A stretch of DNA of 64,000 nt from Pseudomonadota bacterium (GTDB taxonomy: Bacteria > Pseudomonadota > Alphaproteobacteria > Rhizobiales > Hyphomicrobiaceae), in assembly GCA_018242295.1 (NCBI GenBank), contig JAFECE010000011.1, positions 1,054,001 through 1,118,000 on the forward strand, given 5' to 3'. Shown here piece after piece: positions 35,286-44,677 of the stretch (positions within the stretch are counted from its first letter, which is position 1; each line of letters begins with the position of its first letter). The position numbers and the translations under genes were made by a program. The notes beneath the pieces are model-generated. The model was not told where the DNA came from, did no database searches, and saw nothing but the letters and a program-made list of their open reading frames with translations.

Positions 35286-37712
35286 ATGGATTCAGTTTCT
35301 CTCAATGCGATGTATCGCAGGCCAATCTCAGGTTGGAGAGCACGCGCGTTTTTGTATGCTGTCGGAACAGCGTTGGGTTTGGCAGAAGCTTTGCCAGCGA
35401 TGGCTCAAACTCCGACCGCCAATCAGCCTGTTCCAATAGTCCCTGATGCGTCGGAGCAGCCGACGCAAATGCCCGCGGCGTCGCCAACGTTACCTGCCGT
35501 TCAACAGCTGCCGCCTGTCGTGGTGACTGAACCCAGCACCGCTGTGCCGAAGCACGCCAAGAAAACATCACGTAAGGCAACGGCTGCCCCATCGGCCGTT
35601 GCCTTGTCATCTGCCACTGGAACGCAATCGGCTGGTGGCGAGGGTCCGACAAGCCCGCTGGCAATTCAGAACAATGCGTTCAACGAGGCAAAGACGGAGA
35701 TTTTCACGCAGTTCGGGACGAACTCATATTCGTTGGGAGAGGATGCGATCCAATCGCTGCCGCAAGGGGCGGAAACTCCACTCTCCAAGGCTCTTCTGCA
35801 AGCCCCCGGGGTGACGCAAGACTCCGCCGCTAGCGGGCAGATCCACGTCCGTAATGAGCATGCCAACCTGCAGTATCGCATCAATGGCATCTTGCTTCCC
35901 GATGGCGTATCGGGATTTGGCGACGTGCTCGAAACGAGCTTCGTCAGTCGGCTGTCGCTCGTCACGGGAGTTCTACCGGCGGAATACGGGTTGCACACGT
36001 CGGGGCTTATCGACATTACGACGCGAGCTGGCGCGCAGGAGCCGGGCGGTACGATCAGCTCCTATGGAGGAAGCCGCGGGACTTTCACGCAGAGCCTCGA
36101 ATATGGCGGTAGCTCGGGCCCGATCGATTATTTCTTTACGGGCCGCTATCTGACGAATGACGAAGGTCTCGAGAATCCAACGTCGAGCTGGGATGCGATT
36201 CACGATCATACGGATCTCGGGCGCGGCTTCGGCTACGTCTCGGCGTTGCTCGACGACTCGACGCGCTTGAGCTGGATCTCCGGGATCTCGCTGCAGAATT
36301 TTCAGATTCCGAACACGTCTGGCTTGACGCAGAACTTCGCGGTTCAAGGAGTGACGGGATTCGACTCCTCCTTGCTAAACGAGCATCAGTTCGAGCAGAA
36401 TTATTATGATGTGATCGCGCTGCAGAAGAAGTTCGAGAACGGCGACTACCAGATCGCCTACTTCTCCCGCTACAGCGATCTGCATTTCCATCCTGACGAT
36501 GTGGGCGACCTCGTCTTCAATGGAATCGCCTCCGACGTTGAGCGCCGCAGCTTCCTCAACGGCATCCAAGCCGATGGCTCTTACAGGCTGAATGCCTTCA
36601 ATACATTGCGTGCGGGCTTTTCAGCCAGCGCCGAGCAGACAAAGGCAGCCGCCGCGTCACTCGTCCTGCCTGCAGGTGCAGATTTGACGACGGCCACGTC
36701 ACCTGGAGCTCCAATATCTGATGAAACGTCGAAGCTCGGCTGGCTGCTTGGAATCTACGCCCAGGACGAAATCAGGCTGACCAGCCAACTGACGTTGAAT
36801 GTCGGACTACGCTTCGACCAGATGTATGAATACGTCGATGCCAACCAATGGAGCCCGCGCGTCAGCTTGGAGTACCGCCCATTCGAGGGAACGACCTTAC
36901 ACGCGGGTTATGCCCGCTACTTCACTCCGCCGCCGCAGGTCGCATCGGGGCCGACGAATGTCGCGGCGTTCAACGGAACCCTTCAGCAATCGGAGACCTG
37001 CGGGGGCGGGGTTGCCGGCGTGAACGATAAGGTTTGCGGCCTCGTCCAGCCGGAACGCTCCCACTACTTCGACGCAGGCATCACCCAGAGGATCTTTCCG
37101 GGCTTGGATGTCGGAATTGACGCCTATTACAAGATTGCGAGTGATCTGCTTGACGATGGTCAGTTCGGCGCGGCGCTTGTACTCGATGCTTTCAATTACG
37201 AAACAGGCATCAACCGAGGTATCGAATTCAAGGCAAATTATAAATGGTCCAATTTCAGCGCCTACGGTAATGTTGCCATCGCTGACCAGAAGGGCAAGAA
37301 CATCGTATCAAACCAGTATTTGTTCGGGCAGGATGACCTTGCCTATATTGGCAACCACTTCATCTACACCGACCATACGCAATTCGTCACCGTTTCGGCG
37401 GGTGTATCTTATCTTTGGGAAGGAACACGTTTCAGCGCCGATCTGATTTACGGGAGCGGGCTCAGGACCGATCTTGATACTCTCGCGGGCCCGATCCCGA
37501 ATGGTGCCAGCGTTCCAGCATACACCCAGGTCAATCTCGGTATCTCGCATGAGTTTGCGAACTGGTTTGCGAAGCCTACCACGGTTCGCTTCGACGTCGT
37601 CAACCTCTTCGACCAAGTCTACCAGATTAGAAACGGTTCTGGCGTTGGTGTATTTGCCCCGCAGTATGGACCCCGACTAGGTTTCTTTGTGGGCCTCTCA
37701 CAGAAGTTTTGA
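35286..37712 (+). CDS. TonB-dependent outer-membrane receptor
   Basis: 808 residues from ATG 35286 (GGAG ten bases upstream); ATG 35217 is an in-frame alternative. A signal peptide ends at ALPAMA before QTPT. A Pro-rich linker (residues ~30-115) leads to the plug domain (LSKALLQAPGVTQDSAASG...) and a 22-strand barrel ending in FFVGLSQKF, with terminal aromatic Phe for Bam. It should bind a metal complex or similar large nutrient and import it using TonB. The Zur-like box before the DUF2946 gene suggests zinc. Substrate not proven. Confidence 0.9.
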   Translation: MDSVSLNAMYRRPISGWRARAFLYAVGTALGLAEALPAMAQTPTANQPVPIVPDASEQPTQMPAASPTLPAVQQLPPVVVTEPSTAVPKHAKKTSRKATAAPSAVALSSATGTQSAGGEGPTSPLAIQNNAFNEAKTEIFTQFGTNSYSLGEDAIQSLPQGAETPLSKALLQAPGVTQDSAASGQIHVRNEHANLQYRINGILLPDGVSGFGDVLETSFVSRLSLVTGVLPAEYGLHTSGLIDITTRAGAQEPGGTISSYGGSRGTFTQSLEYGGSSGPIDYFFTGRYLTNDEGLENPTSSWDAIHDHTDLGRGFGYVSALLDDSTRLSWISGISLQNFQIPNTSGLTQNFAVQGVTGFDSSLLNEHQFEQNYYDVIALQKKFENGDYQIAYFSRYSDLHFHPDDVGDLVFNGIASDVERRSFLNGIQADGSYRLNAFNTLRAGFSASAEQTKAAAASLVLPAGADLTTATSPGAPISDETSKLGWLLGIYAQDEIRLTSQLTLNVGLRFDQMYEYVDANQWSPRVSLEYRPFEGTTLHAGYARYFTPPPQVASGPTNVAAFNGTLQQSETCGGGVAGVNDKVCGLVQPERSHYFDAGITQRIFPGLDVGIDAYYKIASDLLDDGQFGAALVLDAFNYETGINRGIEFKANYKWSNFSAYGNVAIADQKGKNIVSNQYLFGQDDLAYIGNHFIYTDHTQFVTVSAGVSYLWEGTRFSADLIYGSGLRTDLDTLAGPIPNGASVPAYTQVNLGISHEFANWFAKPTTVRFDVVNLFDQVYQIRNGSGVGVFAPQYGPRLGFFVGLSQKF

Positions 37713-37937
37713 TTAATGAGGTTGATTCAAATCGTACCTATGCGCTGAACAGTTTCGACAGCGATCCGCCGGTGATCGTCAAAGGTATCGAAGGCTTTGA
37801 TATCCGTCGCATCTATCCCGGAGGACTGCCTCGCGGCTACCGGCGTTGGCGCCGAGTTCGACCAGCCGGGTGGTGCGGGGAACTTTTTCTGAGTGCCTTA
37901 GTTGTTGCTATTTCCCGGTTGTCGGAGGACTTGCACC

Positions 37938-38699
37938 ATGGTCCCAGCTCCCATTAGCAATTGGGGTGATGCGGTCTTTGCATCGATCGCTTCCGCCCTT
38001 GCCCTCTTCCTCGCTGCCATTCCGAAGATTATCGGCTTCCTTATCATCATCGCTATTGGTTGGCTCGTCGCATCACTTATCGCAAGGGCATCCGCCGCCA
38101 TCCTCCGTAACATCCGATTCAATGAAATGTCGGAGCGTTCGGGGTTCGCAGGGTTCGTCAGAAATACCGGTGTCCAAAACGATTCAGCCGGGTTCGTCGC
38201 CGATATCGCAAAGTGGTTCGTTCGCCTCATTGCGCTGGTGGTTGCATTCGACGCCTTGGGCTTGCCGGCAGTTTCGGATGTCCTGAGGCAGCTGCTGCTC
38301 TGGTTACCAAACCTCGTCGTGGCAATTGCTGTGCTTATCATCGGTGGTCTTGCTGCCAATGCATTCGCCGGATTCGTGCGCGCAGCAACTGCCGAAGCCG
38401 ATCTGGGAAGTCCGGATCTACTCGCCTCCATCGCGCGCATGGCTGTCTGGGCGTTTGCGATTGTCGTCGCTGTCGATCAGATTGGCATTGCGCAAACACT
38501 CATCGAAACGGTCGTCATGGCGACGGTTGGTGCCATAGCCTTAGCGCTTGGTCTAGCGTTCGGGCTGGGATCCCGCGAGACCGCTGGCGAAATAGTGCGC
38601 AATTGGTACGATCGAAGTCGCCGTGACGAATCCAAGAGCATTGAGGCTGCTGAAGCTGCGCGGCGGAAAATCCAAACAGGAACCGAACAACGTCACTGA
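37938..38699 (+). CDS. CmpX/MscS-like TM-helix repeat protein
   Basis: 253 residues from ATG 37938 (GGAGG nine bases upstream). It has a repeat of the 'conserved TM helix' (PF05552) unit: IGFLIIIAIGWLVASLIARA in the first, VVAIAVLIIGGLAANAFAGF in the second. A further helix pair, ending LALGLAFGLGSRETAGEIV, recalls the MscS pore helix. An inner-membrane, possibly mechanosensitive or stress-related, protein. It appears to be transcribed alone. Confidence 0.72.
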   Translation: MVPAPISNWGDAVFASIASALALFLAAIPKIIGFLIIIAIGWLVASLIARASAAILRNIRFNEMSERSGFAGFVRNTGVQNDSAGFVADIAKWFVRLIALVVAFDALGLPAVSDVLRQLLLWLPNLVVAIAVLIIGGLAANAFAGFVRAATAEADLGSPDLLASIARMAVWAFAIVVAVDQIGIAQTLIETVVMATVGAIALALGLAFGLGSRETAGEIVRNWYDRSRRDESKSIEAAEAARRKIQTGTEQRH

Positions 38700-38797
38700 G
38701 GCTTACTCGCCTCAACGATCTACCGCTATCTCCGGCAATCGGATCGGCCAGGAGTTCTCAAGATCTGTACCAATGTCGATCTCAAGAGTGTGCAAAG

Positions 38798-40219
38798 CTA
38801 GCCCAAATTTCGCCAGCCCCTACTGCGCGATACGGCTTCACTGAAGCGTTGACGTATCGCGGTACTGTCACTGACGCGCGGGGAGAAAGTGATGGACGTA
38901 GTCTTAGGCTCCGGCAACACAACGTCGGCCCCTAGCGCCGCGAGCGACGCCGTGCCGAACGCTGTGCGCTCGTCGAAGTCCGTTGCGAGAACGTCGCGCC
39001 CGATCATGTCCGCCAGGAATTGCGCAAAGTATTTGCTGCGGGCGAGGCCGCCGTCGATACCGATCGAGCGGCCGATCGGAACATGCGCATTCATCGCCCC
39101 GACGACGTCGGCGGCGCTTAGCGCGATTCCTTCGAGCATCGCCTGGCGAAGATCCACCTGCGTCGTCGCCGCTGACATGCCAAGAAAAAGGGATGCGGCG
39201 GTCCGGTCCCAATGAGGACATGCGAGACCCGATAGCGCGGGCACGAATACGACCCCTCGCTCAATCGCTGCTGGCGTGTCGAACCAATCGAGATCTGCGG
39301 TGAGATCCGAAACGAGTCCGATGCGACGCGCCCATTCGATCGCTGAGCCCGCGTCATAGACGCCGCCGTCTACGGCATAAGTCATGCGGCCGCCGATCGA
39401 CCAGGCGACTGTTGGAAGCAAACCTTTTTCAGGCGCGCGCGTGATCTCTTCACCCGTCACGGCCAAAGCGAAGGCGCCGGTCCCAAACGTTATTTTGGCG
39501 TCACCTGGCTTCCGGCAGCCATGGCCGAAAAGAGCAGCCTGCTGATCGACCACGGCGGCCGTCACTGGGACGCCGTCGATCCTGCCGTAGTTGAAGACCG
39601 TCGGTCGGATTTCCGGAAGGCACGCAATAGGGACGCCGAAGAGCTCGCAGAGCTCGGCATCCCACTGGCCGGTCTCAAGGTTCATCAGCGATGTCCGAGA
39701 GGCGGTCGTGACGTCGGTTGCAAAGTGGCCGGCGAGACGATCAAGAAAGAAAGCATCTGTCGTCCCGAGACGCAGATGACCGGCTTCGAGCGCTGTTTTC
39801 GCCGCCGGAATATTGTTGATGATCCAAGCGAGCTTGGATGCTGAGAAGTATGCGTCGAGCGGCAAACCTGCTCGCGCCAATGTCAAAGTTTCGGCGCCGC
39901 CGTCTTTCAGTCGCGCGACGGCATCGGCAGTGCGATTATCCTGCCATACGATGACGGGGGAGAGTGCCGCGCCCGTTCGTGCATCCCAGGCGAGGCAACT
40001 CTCGCCCTGATTGTCGAGGCCGATCGCATTGACCTGCCCCGCGGCCTTTAGGCAATGGCGAATGTTCGCCAGCAGCTCTTCCGGGTCGTGCTCGACCCAT
40101 CCAGCGTGTGGGTGGTTTTGCTGATGTGTGACGGCGCAGGCAATCTCGATATTGGCTTCCGTATCGGCGACCAGAACCCGAGTCGAAGTTGTCCCCTGGT
40201 CGATGGCCGCTACACGCAT
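38798..40219 (-). CDS. FGGY-family sugar/polyol kinase, glycerol-kinase-like
   Basis: 473 residues from ATG 40219 (MRVAAIDQGTTSTRVLV; GGAGCGA upstream). The phosphate-binding start IDQGTTSTR, VWQDNRTAD and AYFSASKLAW are shared with the GlpK at 1-1321, but the middle (QNHPHAGWVEHDPEEL) and the C-terminus differ, so the substrate may be another polyol. It overlaps the upstream FAD oxidoreductase by ten bases, which puts it in the operon at 38798-42863. It would feed a phosphorylated polyol to the GlpA-like dehydrogenase. Assignment to glycerol is not secured. Confidence 0.85.
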   Translation of the reverse strand: MRVAAIDQGTTSTRVLVADTEANIEIACAVTHQQNHPHAGWVEHDPEELLANIRHCLKAAGQVNAIGLDNQGESCLAWDARTGAALSPVIVWQDNRTADAVARLKDGGAETLTLARAGLPLDAYFSASKLAWIINNIPAAKTALEAGHLRLGTTDAFFLDRLAGHFATDVTTASRTSLMNLETGQWDAELCELFGVPIACLPEIRPTVFNYGRIDGVPVTAAVVDQQAALFGHGCRKPGDAKITFGTGAFALAVTGEEITRAPEKGLLPTVAWSIGGRMTYAVDGGVYDAGSAIEWARRIGLVSDLTADLDWFDTPAAIERGVVFVPALSGLACPHWDRTAASLFLGMSAATTQVDLRQAMLEGIALSAADVVGAMNAHVPIGRSIGIDGGLARSKYFAQFLADMIGRDVLATDFDERTAFGTASLAALGADVVLPEPKTTSITFSPRVSDSTAIRQRFSEAVSRSRGWRNLG

Positions 40220-41484
40220 GTTGCATCGCTCCGGTATGTCGCTGACCGATTGTCGTCGAAGCTGAACACGACCTCGCCATCGGCCCGATCGAATGCAGAA
40301 ATGGGCGCCAGGACTCGCCGCTCCGGCGCGGACGTCAACGGTTGCGTCATGATGAGCTGCCCTCGACACCGCGCGGTTAGCGCACCGGAGACATCGTCCG
40401 CCACGCGCAATTGCAGATATGTGAGACCGCCCCTTTCCGGAACAAGGCGTTGCGGCACGACATAGCGAACACTTTCGCCCGGTGTCAGCTTGACGGTACG
40501 CGTTACCGCCGGCAGTTGTCCCGCGAGATCGGCTGCAACGAATTCAGCGATCCGCCGGCCCTCGCGCCACGACCATCCCGCAGTTTCGATGGGATGCAGA
40601 ACATTGCCGGCAGCGAAAATACGAGGCTCGCTCGTGCGCCCGAACTGATCAATCGTCGGGCCACCTGTGCCGCGATCGATTTCTAGTCCTGCAGAACGGG
40701 CCAGTGTCGCTTCCGGCATAAAACGGCCGGTGAGGAGCACGCCGTCGCATTCCATATCTTCTAAGGTGCCATCGTCGCGACGCAGCGTAACCGCTTCTAC
40801 GCGCTGCTTACCTTTGATGTCTGCGATGTGTGTTCTGTATCGCACCGGTACACCGAGCAGGTGGGGCAGCAGCATGGAAATCCGCCGCACCGTCGGTCTG
40901 TCGCGATCTTCAATCATGGCGACGGGCGCTGCGCCGATCTTGCGGCACGTCAACAAGCTGGACAGCGCCACCAACTCCGTGCCGACGATGACGGGCCGGC
41001 GAAAGGGCGCCATGTGCTGCAGATAAGCGTAGGATTGGAGAGCACCGGTATTGAGAACGCCGAGCGGCCGATCGCCGGAAATCAGCCGCGCCGCCCGTGA
41101 CGTTTCCCTGACGCCAGTCGCAAGAATAATGCGCTCGGCACGGATCTCAGTCGGTCCTCGACTGCTGGCACAGGTGACAACAATCCCGCCGACATGATCG
41201 ATCCCAACTACGGAGCATCCGAGCAATAGTTCAGCACCGGCACGTTGCGCGCGCTCTGAGAGGCGTCGCGCGTAAACGGGGCCTGTCAAAACGCGCCCGA
41301 ATTCACGCATGCCGAAGGGGGGGTGTCCGCAGTGCCGAGGGATACCGCCGGCCTGCGGCTCGCGGTCGACGACAATGACATTCCGGACGCCAAGGCTCTT
41401 TAGTCGTGTCGCTGCAGCGAGACCCGCTGGACCCGCGCCGATGACGAGCACCTCGGCATTGGCGACGTCGAGAGGCGCCGACAT
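40210..41484 (-). CDS. FAD-dependent NAD(P)-type oxidoreductase
   Basis: 424 residues. Two nucleotide-binding motifs: EVLVIGAGPAGLAAATRL (about 12-29) and RPVIVGTELVALSSLLTC near 165. A FAD C-terminal site is visible as RIFAAGNVLHPIETAG. It is like the beta/flavoprotein subunits of two-component dehydrogenases (hydrogen cyanide synthase, opine oxidase types). TAATG overlap with the upstream GlpA-like gene indicates one complex: that gene's [2Fe-2S]-type tail could pass electrons to this protein. Cytoplasmic or membrane-attached. Confidence 0.85.
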   Translation of the reverse strand: MSAPLDVANAEVLVIGAGPAGLAAATRLKSLGVRNVIVVDREPQAGGIPRHCGHPPFGMREFGRVLTGPVYARRLSERAQRAGAELLLGCSVVGIDHVGGIVVTCASSRGPTEIRAERIILATGVRETSRAARLISGDRPLGVLNTGALQSYAYLQHMAPFRRPVIVGTELVALSSLLTCRKIGAAPVAMIEDRDRPTVRRISMLLPHLLGVPVRYRTHIADIKGKQRVEAVTLRRDDGTLEDMECDGVLLTGRFMPEATLARSAGLEIDRGTGGPTIDQFGRTSEPRIFAAGNVLHPIETAGWSWREGRRIAEFVAADLAGQLPAVTRTVKLTPGESVRYVVPQRLVPERGGLTYLQLRVADDVSGALTARCRGQLIMTQPLTSAPERRVLAPISAFDRADGEVVFSFDDNRSATYRSDATCV

Positions 41485-42863
41485 TACGCTGCGTCCCCGA
41501 TCGCCAGTGGTGATGCGAAATGATCCTTGGTCAGTTCGGCAAGTCGCGCATTACAATAAAAGCCCTGGCACCGACCCATGCCGCACCGCGTGCGACGTTT
41601 GAGGCCACCAAAATCCCCGGCTGGCAACGGGCCCGATAGGGCCTGCTCGATTTCACGCAGTGTCACCATCTCGCAATGGCAGACGATCTCGCCGTAGCCG
41701 GAGGACTGCCAATCCCGCGGGCGGTCCTCTGCCAGATTCGGCACGTGCAGAGCTGCCGGTTCTGCTACCGGCGAATGACGATGGCTCATTTCTTCATAGA
41801 GGTTGTAGACGTGACGGGCGATGCCGAGTGATGCGGTCATCCCTGTCGAGCGGATACCTCCAACTGTGATCCAGTTGCGGTTCGGATGGGTAGAGATGCG
41901 ATAGCCCTTCTCTTCGGTTGCGGGTCTAAGGCCGGCATAAACGGCAGTAACGTCGACATCGGCCAACGCCGGCAGCATTTCCACAGCACGCGCGATCAAG
42001 ACGCGTAGTGCGTTTTCTTCGACGGTCGCACGTTCGCGATCTTCCTGCTCCTCCGCCGTCGGCCCGACGAGGACGTTTCCGAATGCGGTACGGGTTAGAA
42101 CGACACCCTTTGTGCGTTCGGAAGGCACCGGCAGGATGATTGTCCTCAGCAGCTTTGCCGCCGCTTTGTCGAAGACGACGAACTGGCCTTTGCGGGGCTT
42201 GATCTGAAACGACGCCGCGCCGAGAAGGCGCGCGTCAAGCCGGTCGCCGTAGAGGCCGGCGCAGTTAATGACGGTTCGCGCCCGCCGCTCGCCCGTGCTG
42301 GTCCGCAGTGTCCAGACCTTGCCGTCGAAGGCGCCGGATAGAACTTCTGTCGCGAACGCAATCTCCGCGCCATGCGTCTTGGCTTGGAGCAGATAAGCGA
42401 GAAACGGCGACCAGGGATCGATGACGTGTTCGCCCGGCACCAGAAGAGCTTCGAGTGCCCGTGGCGAGAGCTCCGGTTCGCGACTGCGGATTTCCTCTGC
42501 TGTTAGGCGCCGGACATCACCGATGCCGTTCTCCCGGGCCTGAGCTTCGATACCTTCGAGGACGGCTCTCTCCGATTCCGACCAGGCGACGACCATCGCG
42601 CCTGTTTCTAAGAGAGGAAGATTGAAGCTTTCGCGGATCGCCAGATACTCGGAGTATCCAGCCTGCATGCAACTCAATTCGATGCTGCCTGCCGGCGCAT
42701 CGAAACCCGTGTGCAGGATGGCGCTATTCGCCTTGCTCGCGCCCGAAAGCAGATCTGTTCCCCGTTCGAGAAGAACCACCTTGGCGCCTTCGAGGGTGAA
42801 CCGTCTCGCCATGGCGCAGCCAACGACGCCCGCGCCAACGATCGCGACGTCCGTGACAGACAT
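41484..42863 (-). CDS. GlpA-like FAD dehydrogenase with C-terminal [2Fe-2S]/BFD-like domain
   Basis: 459 residues from ATG 42863 (AAAGGA nine bases upstream). DAO-type FAD domain: VAIVGAGVVGCAMARRF at the start, then SGASKANSAILHTGFDA, as in glycerol-3-phosphate dehydrogenase GlpA. The C-terminal ~80 residues have EIVCHCEMVTLREIEQAL and RTRCGMGRCQGFYC, the four Cys of a BFD-like Fe-S site. With the FGGY kinase and the second FAD protein it makes a polyol-phosphate oxidation pathway. The substrate may be glycerol 3-phosphate or another polyol phosphate. Confidence 0.82.
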   Translation of the reverse strand: MSVTDVAIVGAGVVGCAMARRFTLEGAKVVLLERGTDLLSGASKANSAILHTGFDAPAGSIELSCMQAGYSEYLAIRESFNLPLLETGAMVVAWSESERAVLEGIEAQARENGIGDVRRLTAEEIRSREPELSPRALEALLVPGEHVIDPWSPFLAYLLQAKTHGAEIAFATEVLSGAFDGKVWTLRTSTGERRARTVINCAGLYGDRLDARLLGAASFQIKPRKGQFVVFDKAAAKLLRTIILPVPSERTKGVVLTRTAFGNVLVGPTAEEQEDRERATVEENALRVLIARAVEMLPALADVDVTAVYAGLRPATEEKGYRISTHPNRNWITVGGIRSTGMTASLGIARHVYNLYEEMSHRHSPVAEPAALHVPNLAEDRPRDWQSSGYGEIVCHCEMVTLREIEQALSGPLPAGDFGGLKRRTRCGMGRCQGFYCNARLAELTKDHFASPLAIGDAA

Positions 42864-42921
42864 TTTCTTTTGTCCTTTGCCATTCGGCGCGCCGACACTC
42901 ACGCGCCCTAACGGAAATAAA

Positions 42922-42951
42922 AAAGCCGCGGGCTTTGAAGCCCACGGCTTT
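42922..42951 (-). terminator. Rho-independent terminator after the APC permease gene
   Basis: AAAGCCG-x-GGGCT and AGCCC-x-CGGCTTT pair around a TTGA loop; on the minus strand the stem is followed by TTTTTATTT. It lies between the permease stop (42966) and the GlpA-like start, so it limits transcription from the permease into the dehydrogenase operon. Confidence 0.82.
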
Positions 42952-42965
42952 CGCTAGTCTCGTAC

Positions 42966-44549
42966 TTAAGCGGACTCGCCGACGGCTTTCTCCGCCGCCG
43001 CGATTTCCGCTTGCCGCTTGGCGATTTCGGCGCCGATCGGCGGACCCTTGAAGCGACGAGATTCAAGTCCGAACCACAAGACGATCAGCAGCACGATCAA
43101 GCCGATCGCATAGTTGATCAGAATATCGAATGGCGGCTGGATGCCTGCGTACGCCAGAATAAAAGTTCCGACCACCACCAGGAAGCCCATCGGCTTCGAA
43201 AAGGCACCGAGGCGGAAAGGTCCGAACTCCGTCCATGTCTTGCCCTCCGCGAATAGACCCGCCGCAATCGGCATCGCGTAGGAGACGTAGAGGAAGAGCG
43301 CACACCCGGCCGCGAGGGCGGCAAAGGCCGGTGAGTAGAGCGTTGCGGCAACCGAGAGCACCGCGCCGAGCCAAATCGCCGGAACCGGCGTGCGCCATTG
43401 CGGACTGACACGACGCCATAGGTCCGACCCTGGCAGTCCGCCGTCACGAGCGAAGGCGTAGATCATGCGCGATGTCGACGTGAGGCCCGCAAGTGCGCAG
43501 AGGAAGTTCGCCACGACGATCGAGATTGCGATGAGGTCCTTCAGCCAGGTCGGCGCCGGCAGATTGTTGAACATGTTGAACCATGCGGCGGCTCCGTCCT
43601 TGGCGGTTGCCGCAAGATCTGGACTTGCAACGACGAATGAGAGCGCCATCACAAAGCCGAACACGAGCGACCAGAACACCGAATGCAGCATACCCTTCGG
43701 CACGCTGCGGCGTGCGTCGTTGGTCTCTTCGGAAGTATGCGCTGAAGCGTCGAAGCCCGTGATCGTATAAAGCGGATAGAGAAGACCAACGAGAAATGCC
43801 ACAACCGCCGTCCGCGCCGCGGGCACGTAGCCGCCGCCCGCATCACCCGTGTTGTTGGCAAAAGTGAATGCATGCGAGAAATTTCCGGCTCCCCAGATGA
43901 AAAACATCGCTGTCAACACAACAGCGACGACGAGGATCAGATAGCCGGAGAAGTCAGTCAGTAGCGTCGTGAGCTTGATGCCGAAGTGATTGACGAGCGC
44001 TTGCACGACAACGATGAGGGTCACTGCCGCGACCTGCACGTAGTAGGCGTGGTTATTGATGGCGTTGACTTGGTCAAGAGTCATTCCCGCCGGAAGAGGA
44101 TCTGTCGATTGTGCCGTCCATGTCGTGACGTCGACATGGAACACGCCCGACACCACGAGGTCGCGGAATAGCTGCCACACGCCGACGTCAACCGACGCGA
44201 CAACGAAGATCAGACCGAGCAGATTGATCCAAGCCGTCGCCCAGCCCCACCCTCGACCGCCGAGGATCGAAGACCAGTGGTAGAGCGCCCCTGCTGTCGG
44301 ATAAGCCGAAGCGATCTGACCGAGACACGCCGCGACGAGAAGAGCGAATAAGCCACCGACGATCCAACCAAAGGTCGCTTCAAAGCCGCCGCCCGTCGCC
44401 ATGGCCAGCGGGAATGACGTGATGCCACCCGCAAGAATGCAGATGATCGAAAACGAGATCGCAAAATTCGAGAACGCACCCATGCGCCGCGACAGTTCCT
44501 GCGCGTAGCCCATGGAGTGGAGAACTCTGGTGTCTTCGTCGTGACCCAT
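42966..44549 (-). CDS. APC-family amino-acid/polyamine-type permease
   Basis: 527 residues from ATG 44549 (GGGGG six bases upstream). About 12 membrane helices, with the APC first-helix pattern FSNFAISFSIICILAGGITSF and the ASAYPTAGALYHW segment. The ACT-type (GABA/choline permease-like) subfamily fits best. Substrate unknown; it may import the compound handled by the operon below, or an unrelated amine. It is the gene nearest the DeoR operator and divergent from it. Confidence 0.85.
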   Translation of the reverse strand: MGHDEDTRVLHSMGYAQELSRRMGAFSNFAISFSIICILAGGITSFPLAMATGGGFEATFGWIVGGLFALLVAACLGQIASAYPTAGALYHWSSILGGRGWGWATAWINLLGLIFVVASVDVGVWQLFRDLVVSGVFHVDVTTWTAQSTDPLPAGMTLDQVNAINNHAYYVQVAAVTLIVVVQALVNHFGIKLTTLLTDFSGYLILVVAVVLTAMFFIWGAGNFSHAFTFANNTGDAGGGYVPAARTAVVAFLVGLLYPLYTITGFDASAHTSEETNDARRSVPKGMLHSVFWSLVFGFVMALSFVVASPDLAATAKDGAAAWFNMFNNLPAPTWLKDLIAISIVVANFLCALAGLTSTSRMIYAFARDGGLPGSDLWRRVSPQWRTPVPAIWLGAVLSVAATLYSPAFAALAAGCALFLYVSYAMPIAAGLFAEGKTWTEFGPFRLGAFSKPMGFLVVVGTFILAYAGIQPPFDILINYAIGLIVLLIVLWFGLESRRFKGPPIGAEIAKRQAEIAAAEKAVGESA

Positions 44550-44631
44550 GCTCAACCCCCAGTTGTTGACTTCGGTCGTGATTTATCGACAAATTTTACC
44601 AAGCAGGCGCGATATCTGGCATATGCTCTGC

Positions 44632-44666
44632 TAGAATGACCGAACAGTCAAATAGAATGACCGAAC
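44632..44666. promoter_or_regulatory. Two 14-bp direct repeats, probable DeoR operator
   Basis: TAGAATGACCGAAC occurs at 44632-44645 and again at 44653-44666, 21 bases (two helical turns) apart, in the divergent promoter region of the permease and DeoR genes. Both copies contain in-frame ATG codons of the DeoR frame, so they also bear on where translation starts. Confidence 0.65.
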
Positions 44667-44677
44667 GAACAGTGGGT

